Shown here: piece after piece, positions 52,359 to 59,633 of the stretch | Position numbering within the stretch: position 1 is the stretch's first letter | How the letters are laid out: each line of letters starts with the position of its first letter | NCBI GenBank assembly: GCA_002347725.1 | Contig: DDXA01000003.1 | Span: forward strand, 434,001-498,000 | Direction of reading: 5' to 3' | DNA: 64,000 nt | DNA from: Actinobacteria bacterium UBA2272 | Lineage (GTDB): Bacteria; Actinomycetota; Coriobacteriia; Anaerosomatales; Anaerosomataceae | Notes under the pieces: model-generated | Seen by the model: the letters and a program-made list of their open reading frames with translations, nothing else | What the model was told of the DNA's origin: nothing | The model's database searches: none | Translations under genes and position numbers: made by a program

Positions 52359-53726
52359 CTACGACGGCCCCGCAAGCGGCAGCCGGAGCACGAACGACGC
52401 CCCGCCGAGGTCGCTTCGGTGCACGCCCACCGAGCCGCCGTGCCGCTCGACGATCTCGCGGACGACCGCAAGACCGATGCCGAGCCCGCCACTGGCGCGC
52501 GAGCGCGCCGGGTCGGCGCGCCAGAAACGCTGGAAGACGCGACCCCGATCCTCCTCGGCCACACCGGGTCCGGAGTCCGCGACCTCGATAACGGCTTCGT
52601 CTCCATCACGCAGGACGCGCACGCGCACGGTGCTGCCCTCCGGCGCGTAGCGCGCCGCATTGGCGAGCAGGTTGCCCACGGCTTGAGTGAGGCGGTCGCC
52701 GTCGCCAAGGACGACGAGCCCCGTTTGCACCGACTCCTCCAGCGTGTGCCCTGTGGACTCCATGAGCGCACGCGTGCTCTCGATGGCGAGTGCCGTCGAC
52801 ACGCCCACGTCGATCGGCGCGAGGGTCATGTGCGCCGCCCCGGTCTCCAGCCGCGAGAGCTCGAGGATCGAGCCGGCAAGGCGGCCGAGGCGCACCGTCT
52901 CGTCGTGGATCAGGCCGAGCCGCTCCTCGTCGGTCGGAAGCACGCCGTCCTGCATCGCCTCGACCGTCGCCTGGATGGCCTGCAGCGGCGTGCGGAGTTC
53001 GTGGGCCACGTCGGCTGTGAGCTGCTGCTCGAACCGCCGCTCGGTCTCGACCGCATCGGCCATCTGGTCGAACGTCGCGCCGAGCTCGGTGATCGGATCG
53101 CCGCCGGTCATGCCGGTGCGTGCCGAGTGGTCGCCACGCCGAAGCGCTTCGGCGGCGCGGGTCACGGCCTCGATCGGTCGCACGATGCCGCGCGCGAACG
53201 CGACTCCTGCGAGCGTGGCCAGCCCGACGGCGATCAGGGCCGCGAGCCCGAGACCTGCAAGCGATACCCGTTGGAACCATATGTCGCGCTCGGTCAGGAG
53301 CCCCCCGGGCGCGTTCTGCGCCACGAGCGCCTCGCCTACCACCTCGCCGGCGACCACGATGTCGGCGCGGGCGGTCACCTGCGCGCCTTCAGGCGGCGTG
53401 CCCTCCATCGTCATCCGGCCCTGCCGGTCGGCGGTGTAGGCGACCAGGTCACCCTCGGCGTCGAGGATCTGGATGCGCAGGTCGGGCGAGAAGCCGATGT
53501 GAATGAGGTCGAAGAGCGTGATCGCTTCCCAGCTGCCGGCGCGCTCGTACTCGCTGGCAAACACCGTGGCGACGGTATCGGCCCGCTCCTGCACGCCGCG
53601 CTGGACGTACACCTCGAACTGCCTGCGCCACGTCACCGTGATGACGAACGCCGCGATGAGCGCCGTGGCGACAGCCACGACCGCGAAGGCGAACGCCAGC
53701 CGGAACGTGAGCCCCCGGCGCTTCAC
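52359..53726 (-). CDS. Sensor histidine kinase (OmpR-type partner)
   Basis: The 455-residue kinase has two transmembrane helices (about 8-30 and 155-177) enclosing an extracellular sensor of about 125 residues, then a HAMP domain. The DHp H-box is DVAHELRTPLQAIQAT with the phospho-His, and the ATPase has GNLLANAARYAPEG (N box) and DSGPGVAEED (G1). The GTG start overlaps the stop of the response-regulator gene by four bases, so the two are one unit. The stimulus is unknown. Confidence 0.92.
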   Translation of the reverse strand: MKRRGLTFRLAFAFAVVAVATALIAAFVITVTWRRQFEVYVQRGVQERADTVATVFASEYERAGSWEAITLFDLIHIGFSPDLRIQILDAEGDLVAYTADRQGRMTMEGTPPEGAQVTARADIVVAGEVVGEALVAQNAPGGLLTERDIWFQRVSLAGLGLAALIAVGLATLAGVAFARGIVRPIEAVTRAAEALRRGDHSARTGMTGGDPITELGATFDQMADAVETERRFEQQLTADVAHELRTPLQAIQATVEAMQDGVLPTDEERLGLIHDETVRLGRLAGSILELSRLETGAAHMTLAPIDVGVSTALAIESTRALMESTGHTLEESVQTGLVVLGDGDRLTQAVGNLLANAARYAPEGSTVRVRVLRDGDEAVIEVADSGPGVAEEDRGRVFQRFWRADPARSRASGGLGIGLAVVREIVERHGGSVGVHRSDLGGASFVLRLPLAGPS

Positions 53727-54424
53727 GAGGGGTCCACCGGCGTCTCGAAGCGGTACCCGACGCCGAACACCGTGTGGATGAAGCGCGGGTCCTTCGGATC
53801 GTCATCGAGCTTCGCGCGGAGGTTCTTCACGTGGCTGTCGACGGCCCTCTCATAGCCCTCGAAATCGTAGCCGAGCACCTTCTCCACGAGTTCCATGCGT
53901 GAGTAGACGCGACCGGGGTAGCGCGAGAGCGTCGTCAGCAGCTTGTACTCGCTCGCGGTCAGCTCGATCTCGGCGCCGTCGACGAACACCTTGTGGCCGG
54001 CGAGGTCGATCACGAGCGGGCCGAACTCCGCCCGCGAACGCTGCGGCTCGGTCTCGGCATGTGCGCGGCGCAACAGCGCCCGCAGCCGCGCCACAAGCTC
54101 GCGTGGGCTGAACGGCTTGACGAGGTAGTCGTCGGCGCCGAGGTCGAGTCCGGCGATGCGCTCCTCCTCGGCACCCTTGGCGGTGAGCATGATGATCGGC
54201 ACGTCGGAGACGTCGCGGATACGGCGGCAGACCTCCTCGCCGGGGATCTTGGGGAGGTTCAGATCGAGGACGATCGCGTCGTAGCGGTGTGCGCCGAACG
54301 CCTCAAGCGCCCGGGCGCCATCGCCGACCGCGGTGACCCAGTAGCCGTCGCGCTCGAGGTACGCCTCGACCACCGAACGCGTCTGCGCTTCATCCTCTAC
54401 GAGCAAGATCCTGCGTATGTCCAC
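53723..54424 (-). CDS. OmpR/PhoB-family response regulator
   Basis: The receiver domain (1-115) has the acidic pair LLVEDEAQ, the phospho-acceptor Asp in AIVLDLNLPKIPGEE, and the Lys in DDYLVKPFSPRELVAR. The winged-helix effector (about 135-230) ends with TVFGVGYRFETP, typical of OmpR. It is transcribed with the kinase downstream. AAGGG lies seven bases before the GTG at 54424; a GTG at 54430 is two codons longer and too close to it. Confidence 0.94.
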   Translation of the reverse strand: MDIRRILLVEDEAQTRSVVEAYLERDGYWVTAVGDGARALEAFGAHRYDAIVLDLNLPKIPGEEVCRRIRDVSDVPIIMLTAKGAEEERIAGLDLGADDYLVKPFSPRELVARLRALLRRAHAETEPQRSRAEFGPLVIDLAGHKVFVDGAEIELTASEYKLLTTLSRYPGRVYSRMELVEKVLGYDFEGYERAVDSHVKNLRAKLDDDPKDPRFIHTVFGVGYRFETPVDPS

Positions 54425-54516
54425 GAACACGCCCTTCTGATGACCGACAGGTCAGAGGATACCGCGCGCCCGCGACGGGGTCGCGCGGAACCTGTGGAGG
54501 TCGTGTGGAGACGGCG

Positions 54517-56163
54517 TCAGGGGCCCGCAACCGGGATGCGGACCGTGAACGTGCTCCCCTCGCCCGGGCGGCTCTCTACCTCGATGGTGCCATCGTGCGC
54601 GCGAACGATCTCGCTCACGATGAACAGGCCGAGTCCGAGGCCACCGAACTCCCGGGTCGAGGACATATCGGCCTGCGAGAAGCGTCCGAACAACCGCCCC
54701 TCCTCCTCGGGCCCTATACCGATGCCGTGGTCGCGAACGGAGATGACCGCCCGGTCGTCTGCGACACCGAGCGTGACCTCGATATCGCCCCCGCCGGGCG
54801 AGTACTTGACGGCGTTGTCCACCAGGTTCGTCACCACACGGGCGACCCGGTCGCTGTCGCAGACGACCTTCGGCATGTCCGGGCCGATTACGACGGTGAC
54901 CCGGTGCTCCGCGTCGTGGAACACGCTCTCGGCCGAAAGCCGCACGACTTCGCCAAGGTCGACCGGCCGTAGCATCGGCGTGACGCCCTCGGCCACGATA
55001 TCGTTGACCTCCAGCAGCTCCTCGACCAGCCCGCGCATACGATCCGCATTGCCGCGCAGCCGCTCCACGATCACCGGCGTCTGCTCGGTGAGACGCTCGC
55101 CGGACATCGCGCCGAGGAGGTCCACGAAGCCGATGATGCTCGTCAACGGCGTTCGCAGTTCGTGAGAGACCGTCTGGATGAAGTCGTCTTTCAGGTGTTC
55201 GAGCCGCAGGCGTTCGGTCGCGTCCACGCCGAAGACGTTGTAGCTCACCGGCTCGCCGTCCTCGTCAACGCCGCACGTGATGACACACTCGATCACGTGC
55301 GGCTCGCCGCTCGCAGCAGGTACCTCGACCTCGCAGCGCCAAACCTCTCCCGCCGAGAGCGACTCGAACGCAGCGGTGAGCACGTCGCGCGACGAGGGCG
55401 CAAGGAGTTCGTCTTGCGCTGATGCGCCGATGAGGTCGCGCGCCGCCTTTCCGCTGATCCGCTCGACACCGCTACTCACCAGCGTGATGCGACGGTCACG
55501 GTCAAGGATGCAGATAAACAGGTCCGCGTACTCGAGGACGCCCCGGGTGAAGTCGCGCTCGTGACGCAGTTCGGCCTCGGCGCGCTTCCGTTCGAGCACG
55601 TCTGCGTGGAGCTCCTCGATGAGTCCCTGCTTGACCGCGACCTCCTGCTCGAGCATCTCGAGAGCCGCGCGAAGCTCGGCGTTCGCACGCTCGAGACCGC
55701 GGGCTTTCTCATCGAGTTTGTCGACGAGCCGCTCGCTGTACTGCCGGAAGACGACGGCCTCGTCCGTGAGTTCCGGCTGCCGGGCGGTCGCCGAACCGCT
55801 GGTGCCGGCAAGGGACTCGGCGGCCTCGATGAGGGTCTGCGGCTCCATCGGTTTGCGCCAGAAGGCGTCGGCGCCGAGGCCGTGGGCAAAGGACTCGTCG
55901 GCCTGCCCGGTATATGACGCGGTGTAGAACGCAAGCGGGATCCCCGCGGTCCGTTCATCGGCCTTCCACGCGCGCAACAGCTGGTAACCATCCATGCGCG
56001 GCATGAGGATGTCCGAGATGACCAGGTCGGGAAGGTCCTCCTGCGCGAGTTGGAGTGCCTCGAAGCCGTCGGTCGCCGTGCTCACACGGTGACCGGCCGA
56101 GCGCATGATCGACTCGTTGAGATACCTGCTCGCAGCGTCGTCGTCGACGACCAGTACGTGCAA
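54517..56163 (-). CDS. Hybrid signalling protein: receiver-PAS-histidine kinase
   Basis: The 548-residue soluble protein starts with a receiver domain (1-120; VLVVDDDAAS, phospho-Asp in DLVISDILMPRMDG, FWRKPM) and a long coiled coil (about 140-185). It continues with a PAS domain (about 205-320) and a kinase core with QTVSHELRTPLTSIIGF and an ATPase ending GLGLFIVSEIVRAHDG. A receiver placed in front suggests it takes phosphate or signals from another kinase. A TTG start follows a run of G bases; no other start fits better. Partner and signal are unknown. Confidence 0.88.
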   Translation of the reverse strand: MHVLVVDDDAASRYLNESIMRSAGHRVSTATDGFEALQLAQEDLPDLVISDILMPRMDGYQLLRAWKADERTAGIPLAFYTASYTGQADESFAHGLGADAFWRKPMEPQTLIEAAESLAGTSGSATARQPELTDEAVVFRQYSERLVDKLDEKARGLERANAELRAALEMLEQEVAVKQGLIEELHADVLERKRAEAELRHERDFTRGVLEYADLFICILDRDRRITLVSSGVERISGKAARDLIGASAQDELLAPSSRDVLTAAFESLSAGEVWRCEVEVPAASGEPHVIECVITCGVDEDGEPVSYNVFGVDATERLRLEHLKDDFIQTVSHELRTPLTSIIGFVDLLGAMSGERLTEQTPVIVERLRGNADRMRGLVEELLEVNDIVAEGVTPMLRPVDLGEVVRLSAESVFHDAEHRVTVVIGPDMPKVVCDSDRVARVVTNLVDNAVKYSPGGGDIEVTLGVADDRAVISVRDHGIGIGPEEEGRLFGRFSQADMSSTREFGGLGLGLFIVSEIVRAHDGTIEVESRPGEGSTFTVRIPVAGP

Positions 56164-56201
56164 CCGACCCCACCCCCAACTCCGGGGTTATCCTGCGCCC
56201 A

Positions 56202-57578
56202 TCATACCGTCAACCCGTCGGAAGCGGGCCCGCCTACGGGCACGACGACCGCGAACGTCGATCCCTCGCCCGGCGTGGACTCCATCTCGATCCGGCCGCC
56301 GAGCAGGCGCGCGAGGCGCGCGCTGATCGCGAGGCCGAGGCCGGTTCCCTCGATCGGCACAGGGTCGTCGCCCTCGAGCCGCACGAACTCGCGGAAGATC
56401 GCCTCGCGTTGTTCCGGCTCGATGCCCGGACCGGTGTCGGTCACCGCGAAACGCGCCTCTCCTTCGCTCACGGTGACGGTGAGATCGACCGACCCGGTCC
56501 GCGTGTACTTCACGGCGTTTCCGGCGAGGTTGGTGATGATCTGCTCGAGGCGCCGCCGGTCCGTCACGATCTCCAGGTCGGGCTCGGCAGGACCGCCGGC
56601 CGACCACGCGAGTCCCTTAGCGACGGCAAGCGGCGCCATCGTCCGCTCAACCGAACTGACGATCTCGGCGATCTTCACCGGCCCGGACTCGATCTCATCG
56701 CGCCCGGCCTCGATGCGGGACAGGTCGAGGACGTCGTTGATGAGCGCGAGCAGATGACGGCCCGCGTCCCGGACGATGCCGATCTGCATGCGCTGCTCCT
56801 CATCGAGCGGCCCCGAACGCCCATCGGCAAGCAGGCTCGTGAATCCGATGATCGAGTGAAGCGGCGTCCTGAGCTCATGGCTCATGGTCGCGAGGAAGGC
56901 ACTCTTGGCCTCCGTTGCCGCCGTGAGACGCGCGTTGGCGTCCTGCAGCTCGGAGGTGCGGTCGGCGATGAGCGCCTCGAGCCCCTGCTGGTATCGCAGC
57001 AACTCCTCACGCGCGTCGATCGCCTCGGTCACGTCACGCGCGAGGACGAGCTCGCCGCGTCGTCCGTCGAACCGGGTGACGTGTGACGTGATCTCCACCC
57101 ATCGGAGCTCGCCTTGCTTCGTTTGGTGGCGCCACAGACCCGCGAGGTCGATCCCGCCGATCGCACCGTCGCGGACGGCCTCCACGCTGGCAAGCAGACG
57201 GCCGACGTCTTCCTCGGGCCGTATGTCGCTGATGCGCATGGAGAGGAACTCTTCACGGGAGTAGCCATACCTGGCGACCGCCGCGTCGTTGACCGCGAGG
57301 AAGCCGAGCGTCTCGAGGTCGTAGACCCACATGGGGTTGGGATTGCTGTCGAACAGATCGCGATACTCACGCTCCCGCGCCAGAGTGCGCGCGGCGAATC
57401 GGCCGACGAGGGCATAGAGGGCCGCGCCGGTGACGGCGACGAACCCGACCCCTTTGAGAAACGAGTACGTGGCGATCTGCTCGGCCGAGAAGCCGAGCAT
57501 GAGAAGGGTCGCGTCGGAGAACAGCAACCACGCGACCGCCACTACCATGTAGATCGATGCCAGTCGCCGCGCACCCAT
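56202..57578 (-). CDS. Membrane PAS-domain sensor histidine kinase
   Basis: The 458-residue kinase has two N-terminal transmembrane helices (about 7-25 and 40-60), a PAS domain (about 72-190; EYRDLFDSNPNPMWVYDLE), a short coiled coil, and the kinase core with ATMSHELRTPLHSIIGF and GTGLGLAISARLA. Its PAS domain is close to the inner membrane, which suits redox or small-molecule sensing. No response regulator lies next to it; the receiver-first hybrid gene 38 bases downstream may be its target. Confidence 0.9.
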   Translation of the reverse strand: MGARRLASIYMVVAVAWLLFSDATLLMLGFSAEQIATYSFLKGVGFVAVTGAALYALVGRFAARTLAREREYRDLFDSNPNPMWVYDLETLGFLAVNDAAVARYGYSREEFLSMRISDIRPEEDVGRLLASVEAVRDGAIGGIDLAGLWRHQTKQGELRWVEITSHVTRFDGRRGELVLARDVTEAIDAREELLRYQQGLEALIADRTSELQDANARLTAATEAKSAFLATMSHELRTPLHSIIGFTSLLADGRSGPLDEEQRMQIGIVRDAGRHLLALINDVLDLSRIEAGRDEIESGPVKIAEIVSSVERTMAPLAVAKGLAWSAGGPAEPDLEIVTDRRRLEQIITNLAGNAVKYTRTGSVDLTVTVSEGEARFAVTDTGPGIEPEQREAIFREFVRLEGDDPVPIEGTGLGLAISARLARLLGGRIEMESTPGEGSTFAVVVPVGGPASDGLTV

Positions 57579-57651
57579 CGGTCACCCGCTTCCCACGCGC
57601 CGGACGACTCTCGTGCGGTCGTACACGTGCAAGCGTAGCAGAAGGCCTCGG

Positions 57652-58650
57652 TCAGAGGCCCATGACGACCGGCACGACCTCGTCCCCCGCGGCAGTCCGG
57701 CCCATCGACTCCGGCTCGAGCGCGAGCAGGCGCTCGGCAAGCTCGGGGGGAAGCGGGTCGGTGAGGTCGATACGCTCACCGGTGCCCGGGTGGTCGAACG
57801 CGATGCGGTAGGCGTGCAGGAACTGACGGCCCAGGCCGAGATCGGCCTTCGGGTGGTTGCGGCCGTAGAGCGGGTCGCCCACCACCGGGTGGTCGATGTA
57901 GCGCATGTGCACGCGGATCTGGTGCGTGCGGCCGGTGTAGAGCTTGCACTCGACGAGCGAGTAGCCGTCGTCGAAACGCCCGGCCGCGAACCTCTCCAGC
58001 ACCCGGAACGTGGTCACAGACTGCTTCGCGGACGCGTGGTCGCTCACGGCCATGCGCATGCGGTCCTTGGGATTGCGCCCGAGCGGCGCATCGATGATGC
58101 CGGTGTCGGGAGCGATGTACCCGTGCACGAGCGTCACGTAGCGCCGCTCGATGTTCCGAAGCCGCAGGGCATCGGAGAGCGCCACCTGGGTCCAGTCATC
58201 CTTTGCGACCATCATGAGACCCGAGGTGTCCTTGTCCAGCCGGTGCACGATGCCGGGACGCCCCTCTCCTGCCTGCGTGCCGAGATCGGCGGTGTGGCCG
58301 AGCAGCGCGTGGACGAGCGTTCCCGTGGCGTGGCCGCGCGCGGGGTGCACCACGAGTCCCGCGGGCTTCGACAACACGATCAGGTGCGCGTCCTCGAACC
58401 TGATGTCGAGCGGGATCGACTCGGCCTCGAGCGTCGTCTCCTCGGCCTCGGCCGGGTACACGTCTATCCGCTCACCGGCCCGAACGATATGCCGCTTGGA
58501 CGCGATCTCACCGTTGACGCGCACGTAGCCACCCTCAAGCAGGCGCTGCGCCGCCGAGCGGCTGGGCAGGATGTCGAGCTGCCCGAGCAGTACGTCCAGG
58601 CGCGCACCGGCTTCATCCCCGCGGACGTTGTGCGTATGACGCTCGCTCAT
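57652..58650 (-). CDS. rluD: RluD-family 23S rRNA pseudouridine synthase
   Basis: The 332-residue enzyme converts uridines to pseudouridine in 23S rRNA. It has an S4 RNA-binding domain at the N-terminus (ARLDVLLGQLDILPSRSAAQ) and the RluA-family catalytic Asp motif in GIVHRLDKDTSGLMMVAK. The ATG at 58650 overlaps the lspA stop by four bases; the frame is open further upstream without S4 similarity. The lspA-rluD pair is common in bacteria. Confidence 0.94.
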   Translation of the reverse strand: MSERHTHNVRGDEAGARLDVLLGQLDILPSRSAAQRLLEGGYVRVNGEIASKRHIVRAGERIDVYPAEAEETTLEAESIPLDIRFEDAHLIVLSKPAGLVVHPARGHATGTLVHALLGHTADLGTQAGEGRPGIVHRLDKDTSGLMMVAKDDWTQVALSDALRLRNIERRYVTLVHGYIAPDTGIIDAPLGRNPKDRMRMAVSDHASAKQSVTTFRVLERFAAGRFDDGYSLVECKLYTGRTHQIRVHMRYIDHPVVGDPLYGRNHPKADLGLGRQFLHAYRIAFDHPGTGERIDLTDPLPPELAERLLALEPESMGRTAAGDEVVPVVMGL

Positions 58651-59150
58651 ACGGCCGACGCCTCCCCGGACGTGTCGCCGGAGGCGGGCGCTTCGCGATG
58701 GTCGCGACTGAACAGGAGCCACACGACGATCAGGACCACACCGATATCGAGCGAGATGTCAGCCACGTTGAACACCGGCCACCAGCCGAGGTTGAAGAAG
58801 TCCGTCACGCCGCCGAGGAACACCCGATCGATGAGGTTGCCGATCGTACCACCGGTCACGAGGGCGAGGCCCCAGCGAACGAGCCACGACTCGGGACGGA
58901 CCCGCGCAAGCGTCCACGCGATCACCCCGAGCACCACGAAGGCCACGCTGATGAGCAGCCACTGTTGGCCCCGGAACATGCCGAAGGCCGCGCCCGTGTT
59001 CCGGACACGCGTAAGCCAGAACACGCCGTCTATCACCGGGATCGAGTCGTTGAGTGTGAGTGAGGCGCGAACGATGGCCTTCGTGACCTGGTCGATCACG
59101 ACCACGGTGGCCACGGTCACGGCGAACGCGAGCGCGCGAGCCCGCGTCAC
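58647..59150 (-). CDS. lspA: Lipoprotein signal peptidase
   Basis: LspA cleaves the signal peptide of prolipoproteins after lipidation. The 167-residue protein has four transmembrane helices and the catalytic Asp motifs GNLIDRVFLGGVTDFF and FNVADISLDIGV. The GTG start shares one base with the TraR/DksA gene's stop. The lipoproteins in this window, such as the protein at 26023, are its substrates. Confidence 0.95.
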   Translation of the reverse strand: MTRARALAFAVTVATVVVIDQVTKAIVRASLTLNDSIPVIDGVFWLTRVRNTGAAFGMFRGQQWLLISVAFVVLGVIAWTLARVRPESWLVRWGLALVTGGTIGNLIDRVFLGGVTDFFNLGWWPVFNVADISLDIGVVLIVVWLLFSRDHREAPASGDTSGEASAV

Positions 59151-59515
59151 TACGAGCTCTCCTCCCGCTCCTTGCAGCCGATGCAGAGCTCGGCGGCAGG
59201 CACGGCCTCGAGCCGCTCCTCGGCGATAGGATCGCCGCAGCGCAGACAGATGCCGTACGTACCCTCGCCCATACGCGCGAGCGCACGCTCGACCTGCGCA
59301 AGGTTCTCTCGCGCGCGCTCCTCGAGGGTGGCATCGAGCTCACGGGCGAACGTGGCCGTGCCCTGGTCGGCCATGTGATCGCGGTAGTTGTTCTCGCCGG
59401 ATACGTCCGAGAGGGTCTCCTGACCCTCGCGCTCGTACTCGGCGATCTCCTCGATCAGGCGCGCCTGCTCGGCCTCGAGTGCCGCCTTAAGACCATCTCT
59501 CAGTGCAGTGTTCAT
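59150..59515 (-). CDS. TraR/DksA-type zinc-finger protein
   Basis: The 121-residue protein has a long coiled coil (about 1-75) and a C4 zinc finger CLRCG and CIGCK, the TraR/DksA signature. DksA-like proteins bind RNA polymerase secondary channel and tune transcription, but Actinomycetota use other mechanisms for ppGpp response, so its role is unclear. The ATG at 59515 has GGGAG eight bases upstream. It is transcribed with lspA and rluD. Confidence 0.88.
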   Translation of the reverse strand: MNTALRDGLKAALEAEQARLIEEIAEYEREGQETLSDVSGENNYRDHMADQGTATFARELDATLEERARENLAQVERALARMGEGTYGICLRCGDPIAEERLEAVPAAELCIGCKEREESS

Positions 59516-59552
59516 GCGACGTGCTCCCTCGTACGGGGTCATGTATGTCGAA

Positions 59553-59572
59553 GCGCCCCGCCGAGGGGGCGC
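59553..59572 (-). terminator. Hairpin after ileS
   Basis: GCGCCCC and GGGGCGC form a seven-base stem with a six-base loop, downstream of ileS and upstream of the TraR/DksA gene. There is no clear T-tract on the minus strand. A TATACT box (59593-59598) lies just before it, so the hairpin could also sit in the 5' leader of the next operon. Confidence 0.4.
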
Positions 59573-59592
59573 CCGATCTCATCCTGTCTAGC

Positions 59593-59598
59593 AGTATA
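59593..59598 (-). promoter_or_regulatory. Candidate -10 box for the TraR-lspA-rluD operon
   Basis: TATACT on the minus strand lies about 80 bases before the TraR/DksA start. No good -35 hexamer is found. It would allow the operon to start after ileS. Confidence 0.4.
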
Positions 59599-59633
59599 TA
59601 CCCGCCGCACGACGCGAGGCAGGGGCAGGTCGG

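Noticed and set aside
54462..54488. Hairpin CCGCGCG/CGCGCGG between the hybrid kinase and the response regulator
   Set aside because: It is GC-rich with no T-tract, in a GC-rich genome, and could occur by chance.
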